The notes beneath the pieces are model-generated. The model was not told the origin of the DNA and ran no database searches. It worked only from the letters and a program-made list of their open reading frames with translations. Source: CAYMDP01 sp964389375 (GTDB lineage: Bacteria; Bdellovibrionota; Bdellovibrionia; Bdellovibrionales; UBA1609). From it: DNA of 64,000 nucleotides. Both the position numbers and the translations under genes were made by a program. Below are positions 7,411 through 15,673 of the stretch, piece by piece. The stretch covers positions 1-64,000 of the forward strand of contig CAYMDP010000002.1 in assembly GCA_964389375.1 (NCBI GenBank), read 5' to 3'. Position 1 is the stretch's first letter. Every line of letters starts with the position of its first letter.

Positions 7411-9231
7411 ATGAGTGTTAGAAAGAAATTTGATGTGAGTGAGTTTTTCATCAATACGAAAATCCGAAGCAAATCGGTAAACGCCGAACAGCGTACCGCC
7501 GAGGTAGTCTGGTCGCGAGGTACGAAGGGCAAGAGACGAGGTTTTTTCGGTGATTACTACGAAGAACTATCTATGGATAAGTCTGCCGTTGACATGAGTC
7601 GATTGAACGCCGGTGCGCCTGTTTTAGCTTCTCACGATGCTACTAGCTTAGACTCTGTAATCGGAGTCGTAGAACGTGCATGGATTGATGGCGATGAAGG
7701 TAAGGCGTTAGTACGCTTCTCTTCTGACGAAGCAGCACAGTCTATTTTTAATAAAGTCCGTGAAGGAATTCTTAAGAACATTTCAGTAGGTTACGACGTG
7801 AGTGAATACACTGACGTTAGTTTGCCTGACGACGAAGTGCCAACTTATAGAGCAACTAAATGGGAACCAATGGAGATAAGCGTAGTCGCTATTGGATTTG
7901 ATAAACACGCCCAAATTAGAAACCAAAACAAAGAATCAATAAAATCTATCGAGATTAAAACCAAACCCCATGACAAGGAGAACCCCATGGATAAAGATCA
8001 ATTACTCGCCCTAGAGCGAACCCGTTGCGTTGAAATCCGTAAAGCTGTAAAAGACGCAAAGCTAAGCCCAGACCTAGCCGAAGAATATATCAATCAAGGC
8101 ACTTCAGTAGAACAAGCCCGATTAAATATCGAAATGTTCGCTAAATATGCTAAGCAACAAGAAACTCCGATTCAATCGGCTGTATCTGTAAGTGTTGGAA
8201 CTGACGAGAGAGACAAAAAGCGTGAGGCAGTCGAACAGGCATTGCTTCACAGAGTCGATAGTCGATCATTCAACACTCGCAATGATCTTTCGAACCTGAG
8301 CCTAATCGAAATTTGTAAGGTCTTAGACCCTTCACTTAGATACGAGAACGCGTATACAACCGCCAAACGTGCAATGACCTCAAGCGACCTTCCAATTATT
8401 TTGGCAAGCATAGCAGAAAAATCAGCCCAGGCTAGAATGCTAATTGCTCCGCGAAGCTATAAAGCGTGGGCATCTCAAGGAACCCTACGTAATTTTAAGG
8501 AAGCTCTTGATGTAAAGGCCGGTGAACTGGGTTCGCTTCAAAAAAGAGATGAGAACGGAGAGTACACTTATGCGGCGCTAAGCGAAAGTGGCGAGAGAGT
8601 CCAGCTAGCGAACTACGGGCGAATCACCTCATTCTCTCAAGAGATGCTAGTAAACGACGACCTATCAGTTATTTCCAAAGTAGCTTCTGAGACTGGTTCA
8701 GTTGGAACTAGATTAGAAAATTCATTGGTCTATTCAGTCCTTCTAAACAACGCTGCTATGAGTGACGGCTTCAACTTATTTTCTAGTGAGCATAAGAATG
8801 AAGGCACTGTCGGAGCTATCAGTGATACAACTTTCGCCGATGCGTTTAAGAAGATGCGCAACCAACTCTCGTTAGACGGGCAAGAGTTTCTGAATGTCTC
8901 CCCTGCGTTCCTCATCGTGGGGCCTGACCTGGAAGCATTAGCGAGAAAATACTTAATGTCTATTCAAAGTACGAAAGCTAGTGACTCACATCCGTTCGCA
9001 CAGTCGGTCGAGCTTGTGGTTGAACCGCTTATCACTGACGATAAATATTTCTTCGCAGCAAGCCCTCAAATGATCGACACGGTGAAACTGTATCGTCTAG
9101 AAGGTCGTGAAAGCGTTCAGGTTCAGTCGCGCATTAACTGGCGCACAGATGCAATGGAGCTAAAGGTTAGTCACGCGGTTGCTGCCGGTGCCCCTGACTT
9201 CCGTGGTCTATTCAGAAACAAGGCTTCTTAA
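7411..9231 (+). CDS. Prohead protease-major capsid protein fusion
   Basis: The 606-residue protein starts at the ATG after AGAAAGGA; an upstream TTG is possible but unsupported. Residues 1-170 are an HK97-type prohead protease (peptidase U35): His75 in ASHD, Ser125 in ISVGYDV, and the typical EPMEISVVAIGF end. Residues about 190-255 look like a helical scaffold/delta segment. Residues about 270-606 form a Mu gpT-like HK97-fold major capsid protein, with the inserted-in-order features of that family near LENSLVYSVLLNN and INWRTDAMELKVSHAVAAGAPD. Fused protease-capsid genes are known in phages. Here the gene stands without portal or terminase, next to a replication gene, which is odd. It ends before a strong terminator. 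Confidence 0.85.
   Translation: MSVRKKFDVSEFFINTKIRSKSVNAEQRTAEVVWSRGTKGKRRGFFGDYYEELSMDKSAVDMSRLNAGAPVLASHDATSLDSVIGVVERAWIDGDEGKALVRFSSDEAAQSIFNKVREGILKNISVGYDVSEYTDVSLPDDEVPTYRATKWEPMEISVVAIGFDKHAQIRNQNKESIKSIEIKTKPHDKENPMDKDQLLALERTRCVEIRKAVKDAKLSPDLAEEYINQGTSVEQARLNIEMFAKYAKQQETPIQSAVSVSVGTDERDKKREAVEQALLHRVDSRSFNTRNDLSNLSLIEICKVLDPSLRYENAYTTAKRAMTSSDLPIILASIAEKSAQARMLIAPRSYKAWASQGTLRNFKEALDVKAGELGSLQKRDENGEYTYAALSESGERVQLANYGRITSFSQEMLVNDDLSVISKVASETGSVGTRLENSLVYSVLLNNAAMSDGFNLFSSEHKNEGTVGAISDTTFADAFKKMRNQLSLDGQEFLNVSPAFLIVGPDLEALARKYLMSIQSTKASDSHPFAQSVELVVEPLITDDKYFFAASPQMIDTVKLYRLEGRESVQVQSRINWRTDAMELKVSHAVAAGAPDFRGLFRNKAS
7975..7989 (+). promoter_or_regulatory. Internal ribosome site and in-frame ATG before the scaffold-capsid part
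   Basis: AAGGAG at 7975-7980 stands six bases before an in-frame ATG at 7987 (Met193), exactly at the junction between the protease and the scaffold/capsid part. This would allow the capsid precursor (about 414 residues) to be made without the protease, as in phages with nested C/Nu3-type genes. The site is seen; its use is inference. Confidence 0.6.
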
Positions 9232-9250
9232 TCAATATTCTTTTTAGAGG

Positions 9251-9273
9251 GAGGGCTTCGGCCCTTTTTTTTT
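9251..9273 (+). terminator. Rho-independent terminator after the capsid gene
   Basis: The stem agggc (9252-9256)/gccct (9261-9265) closes a TTCG tetraloop and runs into nine T residues. It lies 20 bases after the capsid stop codon, so the three small downstream genes need readthrough or their own promoter. Confidence 0.85.
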
Positions 9274-9307
9274 ACCTGTTTAGCATTATCAAAAATGAGG
9301 GGTTCTT

Positions 9308-9721
9308 ATGGAAATGAAAATAATCGAATTATCAGTAATGGGACACAAGCTTGAGATTAAAAAAGTGTCACAAAAATCATTCGAAACTATTCGAGACGTT
9401 TTTCGACAGTTACACACGCATCCGTGTGACGATACCATGATTGCGGCGATATCGACTGTCCAGCTTTGGCTTCAAATTTGCCTAAAGAGCTATGTCCTCC
9501 CCAATGGAGAGGCATTTCCTTTGGAGTTTGGAGACGGCGGAAGAGTTACCCCTGAAACTGTAAGAGCAATTTTAGACACCTCTAATCCAGAGTTTTTATC
9601 AAGGTTGCTGTTGGCGATGTTTGAAGTAGCTCACAATCCAAACGCCTTTGAAGCGTTAGATGTCGATGGGTCACCATTAAAGGATGTCGTGATCAAGAAC
9701 TCTTCAGACGGGGTTCACTAA
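9308..9721 (+). CDS. Hypothetical phage-type protein
   Basis: The 137-residue soluble protein is not recognised. It begins with a beta-strand pair (MEMKIIELSVMGHKLEIKKV) followed by helices, an architecture and size seen in phage tail-assembly chaperones and small head proteins, but no motif confirms this. The ATG follows GAGGGGTTCTT. Its stop codon overlaps the next ATG (TAATG), so it is translationally coupled to the zinc-knuckle gene. Located after the capsid terminator inside the element. Confidence 0.6.
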   Translation: MEMKIIELSVMGHKLEIKKVSQKSFETIRDVFRQLHTHPCDDTMIAAISTVQLWLQICLKSYVLPNGEAFPLEFGDGGRVTPETVRAILDTSNPEFLSRLLLAMFEVAHNPNAFEALDVDGSPLKDVVIKNSSDGVH

Positions 9722-9897
9722 TGAAGCCTCCTCGATGCTGTGACAGGCCAATGAAACTAAGCATTTCTCGAAGAGATACGAAGCATGGAGTTGAGACATT
9801 TGAACCTAAACTCGTCTGCCGACGCTGTGGGAAAATTAAGCCCTATCAATCCTCTCATTCTAAAGTCCCTTTTGATCTTATAATCAGGTGGGTTTAA
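9721..9897 (+). CDS. Small zinc-knuckle-like protein (58 residues)
   Basis: This short basic protein begins MKPPRCCDRPMKL and has a CRRC knuckle at residues 33-36, giving two cysteine pairs that could bind zinc. Its size and layout recall the Mu Com-type zinc-finger translational activators, though the first pair is CC rather than CxxC. The ATG overlaps the stop of the preceding gene and its stop lies one base before the next ATG, so the three small genes form a coupled unit. Confidence 0.6.
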   Translation: MKPPRCCDRPMKLSISRRDTKHGVETFEPKLVCRRCGKIKPYQSSHSKVPFDLIIRWV

Positions 9898-9898
9898 A

Positions 9899-10150
9899 AT
9901 GCACTTCCTTTACCAGGACCGACGCTGTCGGATTTCAAAGATCGGCAATAAACAATTATTCCTAATCACCGTCTATGGAAAAAAACTAGCCAAAGAAACA
10001 CAGAAGATTGTAAATGGGATCTACTCCTCTAAGAAATGTCTCCCATTCACGGCCTTGGTTGCCGGTGATGAGTTCACTTGCTGTCTGCCTAGAAAACACT
10101 TGGCGAAACTGTCCAAGCTAATCCCTAAGCTTCGAGACATAAGAAAGTAA
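9899..10150 (+). CDS. Small basic hypothetical protein (83 residues)
   Basis: This is a basic, Lys-rich protein with no recognised domain; a beta-rich start (CRISKIGNKQLFLITVYGKKL) is followed by two helices. It starts one base after the stop of the zinc-knuckle gene and is the last gene before the right att site. A 46-codon reading frame at 10161-10301 follows it but has no support. Confidence 0.5.
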   Translation: MHFLYQDRRCRISKIGNKQLFLITVYGKKLAKETQKIVNGIYSSKKCLPFTALVAGDEFTCCLPRKHLAKLSKLIPKLRDIRK

Positions 10151-10344
10151 GGCCTCGCCAATGCCCATCTATTCCCCTCAGAACACCTTATACAAAGCGC
10201 ATCTGTTCACACCGCCAATGATTGTCGCCTCTCAAATAACCCCTCTAATAACCAACTGTGAGCTTATACGCCGCATCCTAGCAACAGCATTTCACTGTTA
10301 GTCCAAAGCTCTAAACACTGTGAAAGACTGTTATTTTTACAATA

Positions 10345-10378
10345 GTGTCGGGGGTTCAAATCCCTCTCCCGCTACCAA
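10345..10378 (+). repeat. att site (right), 34-bp copy of the tRNA-Met 3' end
   Basis: The sequence is identical to 24-57 and includes the T arm, the acceptor 3' strand and CCA. The rest of the tRNA is missing, so this copy is not functional; it marks the right end of the element. Confidence 0.92.
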
Positions 10379-10451
10379 ATTTTTGCAAAAGCAAAAATTT
10401 CCTCCATTTTCGATTCTCCGGTAGATCCTCCGATTCTCCCCCATCCCCACA

Positions 10452-10550
10452 AAAGGTTCCAGGTCCCAAGTGGTAGCAATCGCGCGTTATAGCAAGCCAA
10501 ATCTCAATGGATTGATGCGATGACACTGCCAGTTGGGACCTGGAACCTTT
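10452..10550. repeat. Extragenic palindrome, 18-bp arms
   Basis: The arms 10452-10469 and 10533-10550 are perfectly complementary (aaaggttccaggtcccaa and its reverse complement), with further partial pairing inside and a 63-base middle. It lies in the 265-base gap between the right att site and the metallopeptidase gene and contains no gene. The inner CTGGCAGTG resembles the core of the REP-like repeats at 46.8, 53.1 and 59.7 kb. Likely a REP-type extragenic element. Confidence 0.75.
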
Positions 10551-10643
10551 CGCACTGTGTGGCCGCCACGGCGGGTTTAAAACTGAAGCGACAGTTCAGG
10601 ATTTAAGACCCTTCGTGAAAATTACAGTTGGACTATATTCGTT

Positions 10644-11792
10644 TTAATTAACGAACCTGTACGCTAGATCCGGATTGGCAAAAAATTGATCTAGCCAATC
10701 CATTTTGGCTTTTATCAGAGGCAATTCAAGCTGAAGTGAAGTATCAAAAAGTACTTTTCCCTCTCGATTTAGATATTGAAGGCCAACTTGAGATTCTGAG
10801 TTTTTGAAGGCCCAGATCGTTGCGGCTTCGGCGAAGTCTTCTCTAGATGACATGACAGAGTAAGTGGTTAAAAAGCTCGATTGTCCAAGCTCAGCATAGG
10901 TCGCATCAATATCCTGAACAGATATAAAAGAATCATTACAGTAGTAGAAGCAAAGTTTCGAAAGGAGCGGAAATTTTTCGAAACCCGTGGGTTTTGGTGC
11001 GACATAAACGTAGTCAGCAGGGGGTTGTCCAAAATAGACAAGCTCGCGATCGCCCCAGCTTAAAGAAGAAAATGAAGTCTTGGGCACGACGCAGTCGAAT
11101 TTAAAATCTGATCCGTCAATATTCACGCAGTTGTTGAGATCCACGGAATTTGCATTATTTAAGAAGTCGATGAGATGGTTAATTTCATGGACCAGCACAT
11201 AGAGTAGCGTAGGGGCTTCAGAGTTGAGCCTTATTTTTTCAAATGGGCCATGTTCGGTTGGAATTCTGGCAGGATCATCGAGACGGGTCAGACCAAAATT
11301 TAATTGTTCCTTCCAACTAAATGGATCACCTTCAAATTTCCGATTCAGAAGTTCTTTTTTTATTCCTATTATCGTTCCGGTCACGGTGCCACCACCGTAA
11401 ATCATACCGGCATAGGCCATACTGAAAATCTTGTTGTGGATCTGAATGCGATCGACATGACAATAAACTTTTTTATGAAAGGCAGGAAGCTCTTCCGAGA
11501 GTTCAGCTAGAATGTCAATAATTGATTCAGGGACCTCAGTCTTCGAGCAATTCGCGTCGAATCCTGGATCCTCGGAATCCGAAACGCAGACCGCATTTCG
11601 AATTTGCTCACGGCAATCACTGCTGTGATTTTTAACTAAAGTTTTCTGGAACTCTTTGATATCGGACTTTCCAAGGTTTTGGATAATGAAGTCGTGGGAG
11701 AGTTTCAAAGTTTCGGTTTTTGTTGCAGCCGAGTTTTCGCAAACTAAGCTCATCGGAATAACAAATAGTCCAAATATTAAGTTCCGAAACAT
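10644..11792 (-). CDS. Secreted HExxH metallopeptidase candidate
   Basis: The protein of 382 residues starts at the ATG preceded by GAGGGGG; a longer frame exists upstream but lacks a ribosome site. It has a signal peptide (MFRNLIFGLFVIPMSLVC) and a zinc-metalloprotease motif in LVHEINHLID, near residue 200. Scattered cysteines suggest disulfides. Such exported proteases occur widely in predatory bacteria, but this one matches no family I recognise. It probably acts in the periplasm or outside the cell. The motif is seen; activity is inference. Confidence 0.65.
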   Translation of the reverse strand: MFRNLIFGLFVIPMSLVCENSAATKTETLKLSHDFIIQNLGKSDIKEFQKTLVKNHSSDCREQIRNAVCVSDSEDPGFDANCSKTEVPESIIDILAELSEELPAFHKKVYCHVDRIQIHNKIFSMAYAGMIYGGGTVTGTIIGIKKELLNRKFEGDPFSWKEQLNFGLTRLDDPARIPTEHGPFEKIRLNSEAPTLLYVLVHEINHLIDFLNNANSVDLNNCVNIDGSDFKFDCVVPKTSFSSLSWGDRELVYFGQPPADYVYVAPKPTGFEKFPLLSKLCFYYCNDSFISVQDIDATYAELGQSSFLTTYSVMSSREDFAEAATIWAFKNSESQVGLQYLNREGKVLFDTSLQLELPLIKAKMDWLDQFFANPDLAYRFVN

Positions 11793-11962
11793 GAAATCCC
11801 CCTCATGTGCCCGAGAAGCCAGAGGAGTTAACAAATGCTTAGCACTATTTCAAAGAGAATTTCTCGTTCGGAGTGAAAGCACTCAGATAACGTGCCGAGT
11901 CCAGCAAATCCAAAAATCAACCGATAAATCCGAGTGGTCTGAATTAGACCTTGAGGTGAACC

Positions 11963-12511
11963 ATGTTGAGACGGTGGGGCTTTGGGCTTTTTTTGCTCAT
12001 AAGTCCTTTTGCTCATTCTCAAATCGAGACCGGAAGATCTTTAGACCTTGAGAAGGTTAAAGAGTGGTCTACTCATGTCCGCGATCGGCGTGCGGAAAGT
12101 CTGCAGATTTCTGATCTACTGCCCACAGATATTCACTCCGGAAGTGAAGGGGAGGCCGTGGGCCGTAAGGTGTTACAGAGGGGCTTGGCAAGTCTGGGAA
12201 GAATGGAGTCTCTTAAAAACCATCAAGTTGTTCAGGCCGTTGATGCCCTCGAACAGGGAACCGAAATTTCCTCTGGTTCTGCCGGACTATTTAGGCCGCA
12301 GAACTTTCGGTTTCAATTGAGACCCGCTCAAACCAGAGCCTCAGTGCGCTACCAAGGCTATATTGATGCGGAAGTCACTTATCACTTAGATACTCGAGTG
12401 GCGCGTTTTGAATGGAAAGAGGATCTGGGAAACCGTTTTTCTTTAGGCGTAAATTTGGAATCAAGTGAGCTCGAAAAAGTTGGTCGCATCCAAACCCAAT
12501 GGTCTTGGTGA
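11963..12511 (+). CDS. Secreted hypothetical protein
   Basis: The 182-residue protein has a clear signal peptide (MLRRWGFGLFLLISPFAHSQ), an Arg/Glu-rich helical first half and a beta-rich C-terminus ending in alternating strands (RFEWKEDLGNRFSLGVNLES... QTQWSW) that suggest membrane or wall association. The ATG follows GAGGTGAACC. No family is recognised. Confidence 0.65.
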   Translation: MLRRWGFGLFLLISPFAHSQIETGRSLDLEKVKEWSTHVRDRRAESLQISDLLPTDIHSGSEGEAVGRKVLQRGLASLGRMESLKNHQVVQAVDALEQGTEISSGSAGLFRPQNFRFQLRPAQTRASVRYQGYIDAEVTYHLDTRVARFEWKEDLGNRFSLGVNLESSELEKVGRIQTQWSW

Positions 12512-12579
12512 GATTCTAGACACAATTTGGTGCCGGTCTAATCAAGCCCCTAAAATGGCTAGGCTTGGCGATCAGAACA

Positions 12580-13122
12580 CTAGCCCAAAATTTTCTTTAA
12601 GAATGCAAAATATTTTTCGGGTACTATATCCATTTCCATTTCGCCGCCGCACTTACTGCAGCTTCGCGATTCGGGGATTTTGTTCCAAGACGATTCCGTC
12701 GCTTTTGAAAACTCAAAGTCGACTCCACGTCGGGCGATAAAAATTTCTTCTTTGGAGCAGGTCTCGCAGAAATAGGGGATCGAAAAGGACTCCACAGTTC
12801 CCTTGTCGGGCAAGAAGCCTTTCACCATGTTCACTTGGTTTACGATCGCTGAGGGGCAGTTTTTAAAACGAAAAATGGCATTCTGCGGAAACCGGCCCAT
12901 CCAGAAGATCCAATTTTTTACTCCAATAGAGTTAATGTAAGAGATCTTTTCGAAATCAATAATGATTTCTTTGGCATCACCAGGAGCGATATTAAAAATA
13001 TCTGCTTTCTCTCCGATGCTGCCTTCAATTTTTACTTCTAAGGACGCTTTATCTGAACTCATTAAATATGAACCTTTAGTGGGGTCTTTGATTAGGCTAA
13101 AGGGAATTATTGTGTCTTGCAA
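12580..13122 (-). CDS. STAS-like protein with C-terminal zinc ribbon
   Basis: The 180-residue protein has a STAS/anti-sigma-antagonist-like domain (residues about 25-110) with the KEIIIDFEKISYINSIGVKN strand-helix where the phosphorylatable Ser/Thr usually sits. A zinc ribbon follows, with cysteine pairs in CETC (about 119-122) and CSKC (about 155-158). The likely start is TTG after GGAG. STAS plus ribbon proteins are common conserved hypotheticals in Bdellovibrionota. A role in partner switching or in localisation is possible but unproven. Confidence 0.7.
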   Translation of the reverse strand: MQDTIIPFSLIKDPTKGSYLMSSDKASLEVKIEGSIGEKADIFNIAPGDAKEIIIDFEKISYINSIGVKNWIFWMGRFPQNAIFRFKNCPSAIVNQVNMVKGFLPDKGTVESFSIPYFCETCSKEEIFIARRGVDFEFSKATESSWNKIPESRSCSKCGGEMEMDIVPEKYFAFLKKILG

Positions 13123-13203
13123 GAGAACTCCGCCAGAGGACGTAGGTCTAGAATTCGGGGTCTAGTCTTCATGCAAGGGGCCCTTAAGAATATTCTAGAC
13201 ACT

Positions 13204-13935
13204 ATGACTTATCCAAATTTGTTGAGAGGCCTTTGGCTTCTTTTGTTAAGCATGGTTTTAAGCTCCTGCTCTCAATTTAAAATTCAGGGCTCAATTTTTG
13301 ATCACCAGGTCGCAAACGAAAGTCCGGATGGGCTTGTCGAACCTAAGCCTTTGTATGAGGTCGCCTTGACAGCCGGAATTCCTGAGTTTGCCTTAAAAGA
13401 GGCATTTGAGTATTTCGACCAAAACCAAAGCAAATTTAGAAATCAAAGATATATGGGTTTTATAGATTTTGGTTTGCATTCTGGAGAACCAAGATTTTTT
13501 ATCTTGAATATTCAATCGGGAGAAGTGGAGGCCCTTTTGACGGCCCACGGAAAGGGCTCTGATATGAGTAACTCAGGTTATGCTGAGAGCTTTTCAAATG
13601 TTTCGGGCTCTCATATGAGTTCCATAGGCTTTTATCGAGGAGCCGAGCGCTATCATGGGAAGTATGGATTATCGATGCGTCTTGATGGATTGGTTGCGTC
13701 TAATAGTAAAGCGCGAGAACGGGCCGTAGTGATTCATCCTGCTAACTATGTGGATGCCAATCGAGAAAAGATGGGGCGCAGTTATGGCTGCCCCGCCGTT
13801 GAGTACAAATGGATTAAAACTGTGGTGGAAAGTCTTGAAGGGGGAAGTCTGATTTATGCATTCAGCTCATCCCCCAATCAAAGAATAGAGACTAGGCCGC
13901 TTGTTTTTCAGGATTTTGGCCCAGAAGACCTGTAG
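13204..13935 (+). CDS. Murein L,D-transpeptidase catalytic-domain lipoprotein
   Basis: The protein (243 residues from the chosen ATG) has a lipobox LSSC and a YkuD_2-type catalytic domain. GLHSGEPRF, VSGSHMSSIGFYRG and the catalytic SYGCPAVE (Cys near residue 200) are visible. This family cuts or links meso-DAP cross-bridges in peptidoglycan, which fits a predator that remodels walls. An upstream ATG at 13171 would lengthen the N-terminus; the one used gives a normal lipoprotein signal. Its 3' end overlaps the convergent gene by 44 bases. Confidence 0.75.
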   Translation: MTYPNLLRGLWLLLLSMVLSSCSQFKIQGSIFDHQVANESPDGLVEPKPLYEVALTAGIPEFALKEAFEYFDQNQSKFRNQRYMGFIDFGLHSGEPRFFILNIQSGEVEALLTAHGKGSDMSNSGYAESFSNVSGSHMSSIGFYRGAERYHGKYGLSMRLDGLVASNSKARERAVVIHPANYVDANREKMGRSYGCPAVEYKWIKTVVESLEGGSLIYAFSSSPNQRIETRPLVFQDFGPEDL

Positions 13936-14191
13936 CCATAAAGGCCGCCTTACACGGACCCCAAAAAGTTTCACGGATCTGATGTTCAGTTAGAGAAAGT
14001 TTCATTTTAGGAATTTCTTCTTTTTCGAATGCATTAATGAAGTCCGCTTCTGAAGAATTTTTTGCAAGCTTCATCAGTAAACGAAAATGAGCATCTGTTA
14101 GTTTTCCCGAGACCAGCATTTTGCGCAAAGCGCCCTCGGGTGTGGACTTTAAATAGTCTATTAAACCAACCATGTCGTCATGCGATGCCAT
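13892..14191 (-). CDS. Conserved hypothetical protein (99 residues)
   Basis: This is a small helical cytoplasmic protein with no recognised family. The start is secure because AAGGAGG lies eight bases before the ATG. It converges with and overlaps the end of the L,D-transpeptidase gene by 44 bases. Confidence 0.7.
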   Translation of the reverse strand: MASHDDMVGLIDYLKSTPEGALRKMLVSGKLTDAHFRLLMKLAKNSSEADFINAFEKEEIPKMKLSLTEHQIRETFWGPCKAAFMATGLLGQNPEKQAA

Positions 14192-14282
14192 AGAACCTCC
14201 TTAAGGTGTTTTACTTGGCTAACGTAAAACTTTTCGGAAGTTTTTCACCTAGACATGAGTCGAGTGTCTCAAGATGAGACGC

Positions 14283-14846
14283 TTAGGGGCGAAATTGGCT
14301 CAGCTCTAACCAATGGCCAAAGGCATTCTTAGGAGAGATTAAAACACAGGACTTTGAATTGTAGCGAGTTGTCGCATATCGCACGCTCGAGTTTTGTTGC
14401 ATCACTCGGTCAGCTTGTTGGACACTTTGGATCCCCAAACTAAATCCAATGCCTTCGTAATTTTCACTTCCAACCAGACCACGATCCTCAGCTTCTAAGT
14501 GGCTTCTTTGGATAAAGACTAAGTCACCTCGGTCCATTGAAAGAACTTTGGATTTAACTCGCAGGGGTTGAAGAATCAGATCTTGTTCTCGGCCGCCAAG
14601 GATCTGTTCGAAGGCCTCTACATCGTCCGTGAGGTCACGGATCACCAGCCAAACCTCACGAAGAGCATGTGCTGAATTTTGGTGCGGTCGATAGGCTTGA
14701 GATCCGATCACGGCGTTGTGCTGGTAGGCGACAAAACGAATGCGGGATAGCTCTGGGTTTTGGGGGAAGTTAATTTCAGTAAAATTTTGTCCAGACAAGG
14801 GGTCTTTATATTTTTTTTCTGAAAAGGGCATTTGAAGTTGTTTCAT
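14283..14846 (-). pseudogene. Glyoxalase-like lipoprotein, 3' part after an in-frame amber codon
   Basis: The 187-codon frame continues the VOC/glyoxalase-type protein encoded by 14850-15161 in the same frame; only TAG and one CGA codon separate them. The text around the join, LDLFK(stop)RMKQLQMPFS, reads like one amphipathic helix plus the following strand of a VOC module. A second VOC-like unit follows (WLVIRDLTDDVEAFEQILGG). No ribosome site stands before the ATG at 14846. A nonsense mutation or stop-codon readthrough are both possible; an independent gene is less likely. Confidence 0.65.
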
Positions 14847-14849
14847 TCG

Positions 14850-15161
14850 CTATTTAAATAAATCGAGTCGGGTGATGAGAATTTTTAGTCCTTCAAATTC
14901 AGAAGAACGTGAGCTTCCTTCGTTGGATCCTTGAATGTGGATTCGGCTTCCTCCGCCAAGAGGGATATAAGTGTCGGGACCTTTTCTCTCTAAAGAAAAT
15001 CCCAGACGTGAAGAGTAATACTGAGCCAGGGATTCAGGGCTTTTTGCCGAAAGACTCACTTCAAATAGGTAGTACCTTAGGGGTTCATCTAATTTCGGCT
15101 CGGTTGTTGTGCAAGAAAATTGAAAGAAGACGAAAAGGAGAAGCGGCGCAATTTTTCTCAC
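14850..15161 (-). pseudogene. Glyoxalase-like lipoprotein, 5' part ending at an amber codon
   Basis: The 103-codon frame starts with GTG and a lipoprotein signal with lipobox FQFSC. It then shows the first VOC half (SLAQYYSSRLGFSLERKG). It ends at TAG in the middle of what should be the next helix, so the protein as read is half a domain. Together with 14283-14846 it gives one frame of about 292 codons. It starts three bases after the end of the upstream lipoprotein gene, so they form an operon. Confidence 0.65.
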
Positions 15162-15163
15162 GC

Positions 15164-15673
15164 TTAAAGATCCAATTCGTCAATCGTCAGGGTCGGATGA
15201 GGGCACTTTGCATCGCAGGCGATATCCCGAGGTTTGGACTCTTCTGGAAGAAGCTCAAACTGATCCCGGTGAAATTGCGCTTGGATCAATTTTTTATTCT
15301 GACCCTCTGTGCAGGACCCTAAATCAGAAAGCGAAAACTGAACAACTTCCTTAACGGAGTAAATCGGAGTGGGCCAGAAAACATGTAGAAGATTTGGATT
15401 GGTTTCGGATCTTAAGACAAAAGCCATTTGGTTTTCTGGGCTACACTCATTCAAGACAGGTTTTCCATCAATCAGGATATCCAAGTTTTTCGGGGCTGGG
15501 CCAGAGAGAAGGACTCGAAACTGAACTCCCTCGGGGCAACTTGTGATGGCTTGGCAGGCTTTACCTTGGGCGTATGAATAAGACTCAGCTCCGTTTTGGA
15601 TCCCGGTGCCGCAGTTTTGAAAAGCCAAAACTGTGAAGCTCGCAAGAATGACAAAAATTTCTGGTCTAAACAT
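15164..15673 (-). CDS. FQNC-type lipoprotein, unknown function
   Basis: The 169-residue protein has a signal peptide ending in the lipobox FQNC typical of this genome. Several further cysteines and a beta-rich body (VQFRVLLSG... LDILIDGKPV) suggest an Ig-like or beta-sandwich fold with disulfides. It is the first gene of the leftward operon with the broken glyoxalase-like lipoprotein. Confidence 0.7.
   Translation of the reverse strand: MFRPEIFVILASFTVLAFQNCGTGIQNGAESYSYAQGKACQAITSCPEGVQFRVLLSGPAPKNLDILIDGKPVLNECSPENQMAFVLRSETNPNLLHVFWPTPIYSVKEVVQFSLSDLGSCTEGQNKKLIQAQFHRDQFELLPEESKPRDIACDAKCPHPTLTIDELDL

Larger units (their letters stand above)
24..10378. mobile_element. Integrated element in tRNA-Met: candidate capsid-encoding phage satellite
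   Basis: The element is bounded by 34-bp direct repeats and has a repeat unit of 10321 bp. In order it holds a tyrosine integrase, a CC0125-type lipoprotein, a coiled-coil protein, a small unknown protein, an HTH protein, a deoxyribosyltransferase/TIR-like protein, a primase-like replication protein, a prohead protease-capsid fusion, and three small genes. Integrase next to one att site, a replication gene and about 10 kb of length are typical of phage satellites such as PICIs. A capsid gene without terminase, portal or tail genes is unusual. A decayed prophage is the alternative. Boundaries are seen directly; the satellite label is inference. Confidence 0.8.

Noticed and set aside
10161..10301. 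46-codon frame starting MPIYSPQNTL after the last element gene
   Set aside because: There is only a weak ribosome site and no recognisable composition or motif; it lies in the otherwise gene-free end of the element. Left out as unsupported.
11656..12051. 131-codon frame antisense to the metallopeptidase start
   Set aside because: It overlaps the well-supported starts of two genes on both sides and has no signal or motif of its own.
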